From Tetracladium setigerum (lineage: Eukaryota; Ascomycota; Leotiomycetes; Helotiales): a stretch of 64,000 bases of DNA. Positions 45,275 to 54,839 of the stretch are shown here, piece after piece. The DNA lies in the NCBI GenBank assembly GCA_031472005.1, contig PZJY01000011.1:1-64000 (forward strand), written 5' to 3'. The notes beneath the pieces were generated by a model. It was not told where the DNA came from. It worked only from the letters and a program-made list of their open reading frames with translations, and ran no database searches. The translations under genes were made by a program, and so were the position numbers. The first letter of the stretch is position 1; each line of letters opens with the position of its first letter.

Positions 45275-46090
45275 CTAGAGACTATACTTTGCCGTCAAAG
45301 CAAATACTGATGGGCAAGAACCCAGATAGGACTTATTGTTGGCAGACGAAAGAAAAATGGTGTCCTCGCTACAGATTTCGGACAGACACACATAATATAC
45401 TTGATGGGCAGTGAAGCAGAGTACTTGACGGGAACGAGCTAACTCCTGAAAGGTCCAGTCGCGGGTATGCCAACGAAGTTGAGAAATTAAATTTCGCAGC
45501 GAAGGATGTTTCGCAATGAATGTTATTCCTTGCACCGTTTCTGCATCTGTGAAGACAGGAAGTGATCCAAGTTTTAGTAGTGGTATCCCGCTGTCAGAGT
45601 CAACACCACTGACAGCAACTATGGTCAAAAATGCCGTGCTGTATATGTTATCCATCTGTTGGATCTGAGCACGAGTCTCGTTCAGATCGTCTTGCACCAT
45701 GCACGGTGCATCTACCTGTAAGTATTTCTCCCCAAGTATCTTTGTCGCTACTAAGGCGTTTAACACGGTCTTAGGGAGGATATTTCTGCGGATACCCCTG
45801 TCCTGTTTAAGTGATCTTTGATTCTCTGTTGTAAAGCGGACAGAGTTGGTCTGTCCCCACACATAACTCAAAGCTCGAACCCACAGGCGCTTCAATTACT
45901 CGTTATCGATGAACATCAATGACACGAAGGTTCTTTACCTGCGAAGTCACCATCAATTTTGTTTGTTTACGGTGGCATGGGGAGCAGCTTGTACCATTCG
46001 CATTGGATCCTATGACATTCCTTGCATTACCGGTACTTGTCGATTGAGGGTTGCAGATTATAACACTAAGCGCTTACTCCTAATAGATTG
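45275..46090 (-). pseudogene. HET-domain (heterokaryon incompatibility) pseudogene
   Basis: The HET core is recognisable on the minus strand: ALSYVWG near 45855-45875, LPKTVLNAL, KYLQVDAPCMVQDDL, MDNIYSTAFLTIVAVSG and RDWTFQE. Upstream, LRVIDV and RVIEAPVGS, which normally precede ALSYVWG, lie in another frame, and a TAA at 45903-45905 interrupts them. The frame ends at 45275 soon after the HET core, far short of usual HET proteins. These three defects show decay. Family knowledge: HET domains trigger cell death on non-self recognition. The first coding exon was not identified. Confidence 0.85.
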
Positions 46091-47492
46091 AGAAAACTTA
46101 GATGCGAAAGCGGCTGGTATGTGGCCATTACGTTGATGGTCTTGGTGCCCATTTGTAAGGGAAAGCCGCCGGCAGTTGGGAATTAATAGTACCAGATTTT
46201 AATAGTGCGATTGATGCTGAAGCGTGTGAAATCAACTTCAACACAACTTTTAATACTATTCATGAATCAGGCAGTTATCGAGCCGCATCTTTCTCTATAT
46301 CTTATTTTGCTATTTTATAACTTTGACTGCAATCTACGAAATATAATCAAGGTAAGATTAGAAATTTTAGTTCTTTATAGGCTAGGCGATGAGTTACAAT
46401 ATGTATAAACTCCCCACTCTTTTAATGAATATATTCAAGCAGTGTTTAAAGAGTCGCAATATTTATGAATTTTAGTAAAAAATTTAAGAAAAAAAAATAA
46501 AATAGGCATATTACTCTATTCTATATATTTCTTATTTCGAAATTATATTAATTTAACTTACGTAGGTGTCTATAAGTTTTCAGTGGGGATTTGAACTGAC
46601 AAAACACACCTCTGCCACGTCACGCGAACATAGTCATAACTCATATCGCAGATACCTGTCAAATATAGACGCCACAGATTGCAAAGCTTGGTGTTTTCAT
46701 GAATGACCTGCCAAGCTCCGAGAATTCTTCTTACTTGCCTTCTTTCAAGTGCCCAGTACAGTACAACCGACCCTCACCTGTTCCAAAGGGAATTAGTGGT
46801 CAAAACTAGTCTCGTATGTATGCCAATGATGTTATGAATAGGTGAGCGATTCCGCCAGGAGGTAGGTTTGCCAAGTGGTTAGGATTAATTTGCCAAGGTG
46901 ATACATCAGACGGGCTGATTCCTCGAAGCAAGAGCACCCCTGACAATCTCGCTTCACTCAAGGGGACATTCCTCCCCAAAAAAACACAAAAACAATCAGG
47001 TGTCGAAAAAGATTTGTTGAATTAGTGGATTGGTGCTTTGCTTTGCGTTTGAAAATACTTCTAATAAGCAGGGGCAGATTGGAGGCAGCACAGATTAGGT
47101 CGAACACTGGTTTATTTCGTTTTTTTATATGGAGCCTTAGAAAGTATATCCTGATGTGGCCAATTTAATGATATCGCTCTTCAATTCCTATCCTCCATGA
47201 TATCAAATTTAGCACCCTTCTTAGCTTCGCCTTCCATACATTAGTCTCACACAATCTAATTTCTAATGTTTAATGAGAAGAAAAGGTGCGGCGCAGGCGA
47301 TTGGTTCAGCAGGACGAAAACACCACAATCTGATCTATCGCAATCATTAGAACGTGCCAACCCAGCGACAGACTTAATTTTCCATATCTCTTTTCGTATA
47401 AGGAGAAGTGATTATGCCAACTGGTTAACAGTACTTCCTGGCATTTCAACCCTTTACAAACGACGCTGACAACGACAAGGTCTCGTGCGACA
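46091..47492. other. Intergenic, partly AT-rich; no gene seen
   Basis: 46200-46600 is AT-rich and stop-laden. 46600-47490 has normal composition. It ends with a likely promoter/leader for the mucin-like gene. No RNA gene or convincing ORF was recognised. Confidence 0.45.
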
Positions 47493-50008
47493 ATGAGAAC
47501 GTCTTCAATTCTCGCGTTGCTTTCGCTCACGAGATGGCTTGCTGCAAATTCCTTAGAAAGCCAAGAAAAGAGGCAGAATATCTGTATTATCGACAATAGC
47601 ACTCCATTTAGCTCCGCTGGGACTGTAATTGTTCAAAATATTGTCACCACTACGATTGTCATATTCCCGGTATTGATCGACACTTTTGTTCAACATAACA
47701 CGCTATTGAACTTCAACGGAGGTATAGAATAATACCCAAATTCAATTGACCGGTGCTAACTTTATAGGGGTTGTCATTAATATCAGTAATGCACCGACTT
47801 CTATAATTTCGATTGCTACAGGCACTTCGACCGCAACCAATACGGCAATAATCACTAAGTATATCTCTAAGAATGTTTTATGTTACCTTGCTTACAATTG
47901 ATATCAGCATCCCTCAACCAAACGGAAACGCTATTAAAGTTTTCGAGCAAGTCAATATTATTAACTTCCCCGTGTATATTAGCACGTTTATCCAACAAAA
48001 TACAATTATTCACGGGGTGGAGGTGAGAAGAACCTTAGTAACCAATTTAGTCATTTCTAAGAGGCTTGTAGGCGTCAATATCGTAATTAATAATGCACCA
48101 ACTTTCCTCGTCACTGAAACGGTCGGCACATCGACTGTGACTACGACAGTTACTACGGTTGTGTAAGTTATATGTTCCTGAATCTGAGCCAAGCTAATCC
48201 TATCTCGTTTCAGAACAACAAGCAGTCCTCAATCGACAGCTTTCCTACTCTCTATACAAGCTGCTCCTGGCAGTGGGGCCGTCGTTCGTCGTCAGTCACA
48301 GAACGATGTGTATATTAACCAAGTAGCTGGGTTAGTCACCTCGTGCTCAGAGGCTGCAAGCTTTTCTATTGAAAACGGTGCTTTAATGAATAATGGCCAG
48401 AAGGTTTCAACAAATACGAGTCTTGACAATGGACCTTTTCTCCCGTCGGTTATTTTAGGAGATATTTCAACCACCTTCAGCCGTTCAAACACGCTTATAT
48501 GGACTAATAGCACGTTCGACAATAACCGTGCCAGATTCTGTTTATCTAATGGACAAGTCTTTGGGATATATAGAGGAGACCGACCGATATCTTGTCTATC
48601 CATTGACTTAATTCCTGTCCCTGCGAATTTGTGTCAGGATGGGATTATCTTGGAACAGACCAGCTCTACCACCATGGTATTGTCAACGAGTTCTTCAGTC
48701 CAGCCCTTTATCTCAGGTTCATCTTCAAGCTCCTCAAGCGAAGTCACAACCTCTTCATCGAGCGAAAGTTCTGCCACGACAATTGCCATAACTGAAATAA
48801 TCTCGTCTTCTACTTTGAGTTCATCTTTGAGCTCTCCCACCTCAGTAATAAGCACTACGACCGACACTAGTGAGGTATTTTCAACCGAAACTACTACAAT
48901 CATGACTAGCTTCTCTGTCAGTCCCACAGCAATCCTTTCATCGGAACAGAATGAGAACTTTTCGACCACGAGCTCTTTCCCCTCACAATCCCCGTCCACC
49001 ATCAACTCAGAATCTGACAACTCAAGCACTACAATATCTGACGAAAACTCAAGCTCTTCGACTGTCGGATCATCAACTTCTTCAGAATCCAGCCCAGATC
49101 TAATCAGCTTTGTCTCTATCATTCCCACCACGTCTTCAATTTCCGAAACTACATCTTCTGGTTTTATTACGACCTCTACAACTTCAGAAGATTCCTTTAT
49201 TTCTACTTCAAGTTCTACCTCCGAGACTACATCTTCTGATATTCCTACGACCTCTACAACTTCAGAAGATTCCTTTATTTCTACTTCAAGTTCTACCTCC
49301 GAGACTACATCTTCTGATATTCCTACGACCTCTACAACTTCAGAAGATTCTTTTATTTCTACTTCAAGCTCTACCTCCGAGACTACATCTTCTGATATTC
49401 CTACAAGCTCCACCACATCTGAGTCACAGTTTGAGGCTGCATCTACATCCTCTTCAACTTCGAGCGCCGCTACCATCTTCACTTCCGAATCTACATTGTC
49501 TGAGGTCACCACGAGCTCCACGAGCTCCACGACCTCCGAATCACAGTCTGAAACTACATATACAACTTCTTCATCTACATCCACTGCCACCACTCCATCC
49601 ACCACAGCCTCCATTACTGCTACGGAGCCTACTCCACTTTGTAATCTCAAAGTACCAGCCCCGAATGGACTCATCTGTGGTGTGGAGGGCACAACCATGG
49701 GGATAGGGATTTTTGATATATTAATAGAGCCTGAAGAAACAACACTTGTTGGGTGTGCAAAGGCATGCTATGAAACAGAGGGCTGTGAGACTTTCATGAT
49801 CAACAAAGACGAAGGTTCTTCTATTGTCGCCAACGAGGAAATTTCCTATTGTCTACTACAAGAGTTTTCGACGGAGATTATAGAGTTCACCAGCGGTATT
49901 TCACCGTTTATATTTTATGATCTCGCATGCTTTGAATGTGCTTTCAGCGAGAAACGGAAACGGAACCTCCTCACCACCACAACAACCCTAAGACGACTAC
50001 GACTTTGA
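47493..50008 (+). CDS. Mucin-like secreted surface protein, Ser/Thr-rich
   Basis: Exons 47493-47721, 47768-47858, 47908-48162 and 48214-50008 give about 789 residues. A signal peptide (MRTSSILALLSLTRWLAANS) and a Kex2-like QEKR site lead to two similar beta-rich modules (FVQHNTLLNFNGG and FIQQNTIIHG mark equivalent points). A second dibasic site (VVRRQ) comes next. Residues about 224-330 (cysteines, ending RFCLSNGQVFGIYRG and SIDLIPVPANLC) resemble the fungal DUF7908-type domain. A roughly 330-residue Ser/Thr-rich, probably O-glycosylated stalk follows, with three perfect 78-bp repeats. A PAN/Apple-like cysteine region ends the ORF. The stop TGA at 50006 cuts off further Cys-rich coding sequence (next entry). 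Likely cell-wall or extracellular; the partner is unknown. Confidence 0.82.
49148..49381 (+). repeat. Three 78-bp coding tandem repeats
   Basis: Units start at 49148, 49226 and 49304 (next partial at 49382), each 26 codons of Ser/Thr-rich sequence with the core TTSEDSFIS. They are nearly identical, so array size may vary between isolates. Confidence 0.9.
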
Positions 50009-50421
50009 CCAAGAACAAGCGCTATTTCCGAGCCTTTCCCATATTCGGCTAACCTCCAAAACAATCCTCTCAACTGTGGCACATGCGGCAACACTTGCGC
50101 TTCTGCATCTGCGCTAGAGGTGTTTGTTCGTCACAAGTTTGCACCTCACAAGTTTGTGGCGGATTTACTGGGTGTGGCCCAGAAGGCACTGAATACTTCT
50201 GTTTCATCAGCAGTGAAACCTTTCCCAACCCTACGACTGGTCTTCCTGAGAACTATGGTTTCTGTGGTCAAAACCAAGTATGCACTGATATGACTCCATG
50301 CGATACATCCGATGACTGCAATGTGCCGGGCAGTTCTGGAAATGTTTGTGCAATTAAGACTTGCTGTGGCCACTCTGGTCGCTGTATAGCTTCAGCGTGT
50401 GGTGATCCCACTAGAAGCTAA
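50009..50421 (+). pseudogene. Severed Cys-rich C-terminus of the mucin-like gene
   Basis: After the TGA at 50006-50008 the same frame continues with NNPLNCGTCGNTCASA, then a frameshift near 50105-50120 moves coding to another frame that reads GVCSSQVCTSQVCGGFTGCG and runs to a stop at 50421 (many cysteines, ending CCGHSGRCIASACG). I recognise the NPLNCGTCGN...GVCS pattern as a repeated Cys-rich type found at the ends of fungal surface proteins. Two lesions separate it from the upstream gene. No GT...AG intron removes both. Confidence 0.75.
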
Positions 50422-51589
50422 TTAGAATGGCTTTCACGAGTAGCACAAGCAACAGACGTACTGCAGCATTTTAGATATCCTTTATATATTATTCTTGTTT
50501 TATGTTTTTCCTCTTCACTGTACTAGACTTGAGTTTAATGAGTACACAATGAAAAATTTCAATTTTTGAATCTTTTAATTTCTAATATACTAATTATTTA
50601 CAAAACTGGCTGAGGTCACGACTGAACGACACACTCTGCTGGAGCTATATCCCTAGATTGATAGCCAATTATTTAAGATGACTAAAGAACGAAACGAACT
50701 CTTCGGAAATAGATGATGAAATGACTGTACTCACGGAGTGACTTGCCAACTTAAAACATTAGCTCGTAAATAAAAAATAGAAATCTATACTTATCAATAA
50801 TTTCTTTTGAAAAAATATAGAATAAAAAGCTAATAAGGTTTTAATATATGAATAACGAGAATCTAACTCGCACACGACCAATCCCCACAGCCTGCTCGTC
50901 AACACCATGGAAGGAATCATGTTACGGACATAATCATGGGATTATACTAGATCCTAGGAGCCTGAGGCTCGGGAGCATTATAGATCCTAGGAGTAAGTGT
51001 CCTAGGAGCTACTTTAAGAGAACTCTTAGCTATCTAGTTAGTTTAATTAGTAAAGTATAAGATAGTAAGCAGGACGCCTATTTAAAGCCAGGTTACGTGA
51101 CTAGGATTAAATTAGTCTTAGCCGGCGCTAAGATGTATTAATTTATAAGGATTGATATATTAATCTAACTAATTTAACTAATCTAGGAGAATAAAGTTCT
51201 ATATAAGTAGAATAGTATTTCCTTAAATAAGAGCTTTATACTTAACTTAAATTAGATATTTCTATCCTAGTAATTAATACATTACTATAATTATAATCCG
51301 CTCTCTGCCGACAAATACTAACCTAACTTAGCTGTTTACTCTTAATTAAATAGTAACCGTCACAAATCCGCAGATAGGAGAGAGATGGAGAGATAGCCAG
51401 GGGATTTGGGAGGCACTTCACGCAATGGGAATAAGCTTTCGTATCTACTACTCTCATTACATAAAAAAATTACTGACAAAATAAAAGAATATCGACCAAT
51501 TATCTAGTAAAAGTCTTCCTATATTCGCCCCTATTTTCACTCTTCTACAAATATTGCGAGTAAAATTGTTTCGGAACGTGCCTGGAATA
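50422..51589. other. Intergenic; holds a solo LTR
   Basis: The 3' region of the mucin gene is followed by AT-rich DNA and the LTR at 50920-51364. 51365-51589 is plain non-coding DNA. No gene was seen. Confidence 0.5.
50920..51364 (+). repeat. Solo LTR related to families A/B (445 bp)
   Basis: It begins TGTTACGGACATAATCATGG and ends AACCGTCACA, in the orientation opposite to the 1-17-kb elements. It holds GGAGCCTGAGGCTCGGGAGC and GATCCTAGGAG blocks like the family-B LTR. Flanks are AATCA and AATCC, an imperfect 5-bp duplication. No internal region is attached. Confidence 0.82.
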
Positions 51590-51611
51590 TATTAGTATAA
51601 CGGCTCAAATT

Positions 51612-51773
51612 TGCGTTAGGAGTCTGAGAGCTTACATATGGAACCGCTGCAACAGGTAGGACCTCCCTAATTTTAGCCACCGCCCTGGCCCAGATAGTCT
51701 GACAAGCCGCAACCGCAGTTGCGATACGTGTAAGATTACCTGAAACATGAGAGGTGTTGATAAAAGTTGCGCT
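51612..51773 (-). pseudogene. Decayed CBM1 (cellulose-binding) module downstream of GH127
   Basis: Past the present stop, the minus strand has a donor at the stop context (ACAG-GTAAAT) and an acceptor TTTCAG near 51736-51741, then QTIW in one frame. One frame away come GQGGG, two stops, then GGPTCCSGSICKLSDS. CBM1 modules read QT-(L/I)-(W/Y)-GQCGG, then GPT-C-C-SG-S-C-K. The agreement is close, with a lost cysteine, a frameshift and two to three stop codons. The ancestral enzyme probably ended in a linker and CBM1; this is inference from pattern alone. Confidence 0.65.
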
Positions 51774-53672
51774 TCATTTACCTGTAGTGGTAGATACAGG
51801 TGGTGCAGAAGGGAAAGATTCGCTCACGGCCCAATAGACCACGTAATTGAATCCTTGGCCGTCGTAGAACGGAACCAGGTTGACATTTGCCCCATTAGCA
51901 GTTCCCGTGAATGTCAATGAGTTTGCTGATGAGCGCTTCAGAGTACTCAGTGAAAGTGAGGGATTGGATGAGAGTGTGGTGGAGCCATAGTTGCCACAGA
52001 GAACCGTGGGTCCAAATGCAACTGCTGCAACATTGGGATTGTCGTTTGCGGCAATTTTGCGGAACCACATTGGCAACTTGACAACTATCACATCACCCGA
52101 AGACCAAGTGCGGGATATCTTGGCGTATGACCCCGCGTCCACAGAGACACCCGCCTTTTGACCATTGATAGTAATAGATGCTCCTGAGGTCCAGCCAGGG
52201 ATACGAATGGATATGGCAAAAGTATTTGAGCCTGAGATCGTAATGGTGGAGGTGTCGGAGATGGGGAACGTGGTGGATTGGGTAACAGTAACCCCGCGAG
52301 CGGACCAGTTGAGTACGGAAGGGGTGAAGAGGTTGACGTAAAGCGTAGAAGAATCGTAAAAATAAACCGAGTCTGCAAACTTGGTCTGAGTCTCGAGACC
52401 AGTCCCTTGACAGCACCAGAATGAGTCATAGTCTGTAGACCAAGTGCCACCGCCCCAAGCCGGACCTAAGCCTCGCCTTCCCCCAGGATTAAGCGAGGAG
52501 AAATAAGTAATGTGACCATGGCTATCAGACGGATTCTGTATTCCCAGAAGATGATTGAGGAGGGCACGCTCGTAGAAATCAAAATAGGCTGTGTTGGTGG
52601 GATCGGTCATCCACAGCTCTCGGGTAAGTTTCAGCATGTTATAAGTGTTGCAGGACTCGGCAGTGTCTGTGTTGAGGTATCCAGAGATTGCATTTTCTGG
52701 ACGGAAATGCTCAGCCTGGCTGTTTCCTCCAATGGCATAGGTGTGGGCATTGACAGTCATTGTCCAGGCATTCTTCGCAATTGTCAGGTAAGAAGTTATT
52801 CCAGTTGCCTTGTACTCTTTTGCAGCACCGATCCACTTGGGGACCTGGGTATTGGCATGAAGACCGTTGAGTTGATCCTGGCCATCCAGCAGAGGAGTGA
52901 AGCGGGCCGTGTGGTCGAATCGCTGGGCTGCGGTAAGGTATTTGCCAATTCCCGTCATGAGGTAGATCTGAGCTAGAACGTCGTTCATACCGCCGTACTC
53001 AGTATTCAAAACTGTCTGCATTGTGGAGGTGGATAGCTTGGCAGTACGATTGTCAACCCAGTCAGCAAGAGCGATGGTGGCAGTCTTGGCTGTGCTGTCT
53101 CCGATGATTCTCCACACGTCAAGAAGGCCAGCGAGAGTCTTGTGGATAACATAGTATGGAACATTGCCGTTGCTGAGCGTACCTCCTTCCATAGCAACAA
53201 AGTCAGACTCTGGAAAGCCAGACAAGTATCCAGCAGCGAAACCTGCAGCTCCATTGTTCTGCTGGCACTTTCGCAATTCAGCAACGAACGATATCGCACG
53301 CTCTCGACAAGTGGTGTCTTTCAGACTGGCCCAGCACTGTGCCCAGGCGGTGAGAATATGGCCTTGTATGTGGGAGCGGAACGGAAAGGTGGGCTCATCC
53401 CATCCTCCATTGGCAGGAGCACCCATGGTCGATAACTTGTGGTTTAACCGAAAGACATACAACATCCGGTCTGTATCGACGTACTTGAGGTAAGCGAGCG
53501 TACGTCTTTCGTTCTCCTGCCACCGGCTGGATGTGAGGGCAACATCGCTAAGCGAGAATTGATAGGCAAGCACACCAGTCTCGGAGACAAGAGGTGAGAC
53601 CTGTGCGCTGATAGAGATGCTGATAAATATAAGACTACTCAAGGCAACTTTCAAAACGCTTATCGAGAGCAT
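51774..53672 (-). CDS. Secreted GH127-like beta-L-arabinofuranosidase
   Basis: A single exon of 632 residues with an N-terminal signal peptide (about 1-23). It has the (alpha/alpha)6 barrel pattern of the DUF1680/GH127 family: WDEPTFPFRSHIQGHILTAW, HKTLAGLLDVW and GGMNDVLAQIYL. Expected catalytic and metal residues are present: Glu321 (AEHFRP), Glu339 and Cys341 (ESCNTY), and Cys420-Cys421 (FWCCQGTG). These fit the Glu-Cys-Cys-Cys zinc site and nucleophilic cysteine known for the bifidobacterial enzyme. Beta domains follow. Family members remove L-arabinofuranose from plant cell-wall or glycoprotein glycans, which suits a plant-associated or litter fungus. The current C-terminus runs into an intron-like donor (see CBM1 relic). 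Confidence 0.92.
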   Translation of the reverse strand: MLSISVLKVALSSLIFISISISAQVSPLVSETGVLAYQFSLSDVALTSSRWQENERRTLAYLKYVDTDRMLYVFRLNHKLSTMGAPANGGWDEPTFPFRSHIQGHILTAWAQCWASLKDTTCRERAISFVAELRKCQQNNGAAGFAAGYLSGFPESDFVAMEGGTLSNGNVPYYVIHKTLAGLLDVWRIIGDSTAKTATIALADWVDNRTAKLSTSTMQTVLNTEYGGMNDVLAQIYLMTGIGKYLTAAQRFDHTARFTPLLDGQDQLNGLHANTQVPKWIGAAKEYKATGITSYLTIAKNAWTMTVNAHTYAIGGNSQAEHFRPENAISGYLNTDTAESCNTYNMLKLTRELWMTDPTNTAYFDFYERALLNHLLGIQNPSDSHGHITYFSSLNPGGRRGLGPAWGGGTWSTDYDSFWCCQGTGLETQTKFADSVYFYDSSTLYVNLFTPSVLNWSARGVTVTQSTTFPISDTSTITISGSNTFAISIRIPGWTSGASITINGQKAGVSVDAGSYAKISRTWSSGDVIVVKLPMWFRKIAANDNPNVAAVAFGPTVLCGNYGSTTLSSNPSLSLSTLKRSSANSLTFTGTANGANVNLVPFYDGQGFNYVVYWAVSESFPSAPPVSTTTGK

Positions 53673-54839
53673 GGTTTCAGAGGTTTAATTAGTAGCCGTG
53701 AATTGATGACCTAAAGATGTAACAAGTTCTTTGAGAAAACGCTGGACCATAGGCTTCTTATATATTTAAAGTGTAGTGAGAGATATAGCGGCGCTCCGGA
53801 CAGCAACTGCCGTTCAAACTGGGGGATGCCCCGAAAGGGATCTTGCTCTACCTTAATTTGCAAGAGCCGCTGATACGTCCGCGATATCTGCTTATAAGAG
53901 GGGGGAAAATTCCTTCCTCCAATTAAGTTCACAGCTACAAACTTGATCATAACCTCTCGGAAACTTGGGTGACATTGATTTCCAAGGCATGTCATCCCTA
54001 TCTATGGTGCAAAAGAACTATTGGAGCACATAGATGGTAAAAGTCCAGGTGCATCAACGATTCCGGAGATAAATAAACGAACACAATTTAAAACGTAGAG
54101 GCTTCCAAAACAGGACAGACTTCCCAAGATGGAAAAGAATGATTGGGGCGCATAAAATCTTAGAAAGCGGGGTATAAACTAGTTTTGGGGACACGAATAC
54201 GGATTTAACTCAATTAGAGAGGCTCGGGAACGTCATTGATATATTTGAGTTTATATAGAAGTGGAGCCGCATTATAATCACTGAAATAGGCACCTGTTCT
54301 CCCCGCTACCCCGCACCGCTTCGGCGCATTTGGATTGGCTAATTTAAGGTAATCACAATACAAGAAAATGTGTCGGTGTACTAGGCAAGCCGGTGAAACA
54401 CTGATCACTAAACGTAGAGTGTACGATCCTTGATTCTATTATGTCTAATTCTCCCTCTCGGATCGGTGGCCTAGGGAGTGGTTATATACACTTAAAAGGG
54501 GGTGAATTATATAATCACCCCTTATCAAAGCGTATCGAGCGTACCACCACTCCAACGCTTCACAGCATCCGATTACTAACTATTAAATACTATTTATAGC
54601 TAACGATTTATACCGACGAAATGTAACTGAAAAACTTCCCTAATATAATTATAACTGTGGTGCTAACCCATAGTCACTTCCAGCGTCATTGAGACTGTTA
54701 TAAAGCAATCGTTCAGTTGCATTATAAATCTCTCTCTAGTTATCGTTTAATTCTTCTACTATCTTAATTTCAAGTGCTTTAACGATGGTAAACTCTTAAT
54801 AACAAATTGCTACCCTTCGCCTTCTTAAAACTACCCAAT
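53673..54839. other. Intergenic with diverged LTR fragment
   Basis: The first few hundred bases should contain the GH127 promoter. 54430-54625 is related to the Copia-like solo LTR (next entry). A 7-bp-arm hairpin is at 54499-54521. No gene was recognised. Confidence 0.5.
54466..54572 (-). repeat. Diverged LTR fragment related to 22975-23274
   Basis: The reverse complement shares GATGCTGT, GGAGT-GTGGTAC-CTC, TACGCTTT, TCACCCCCTTTT and TATATAACCAC in order with 23036-23163 of the Copia-like solo LTR. Similarity fades outside these limits, though some may extend to about 54625. It has no clear LTR ends or target duplication. Confidence 0.6.

Noticed and set aside
44875..45414. Plus-strand open frame with an acidic stretch
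   Set aside because: No ATG, overlaps HET motifs on the other strand, and no recognisable domain; a transposon relic is possible but unsupported.
48634..49698. Long minus-strand ORF (354 codons) opposite the mucin-like gene
   Set aside because: It is Val/Glu-rich only because it is antisense to Ser/Thr repeat codons. It has no family features, and the sense strand has signal peptide, introns and domains.
49110..49706. Alternative plus-strand ORF, Leu/Pro-rich
   Set aside because: A frame-shifted reading of the same tandem repeats.
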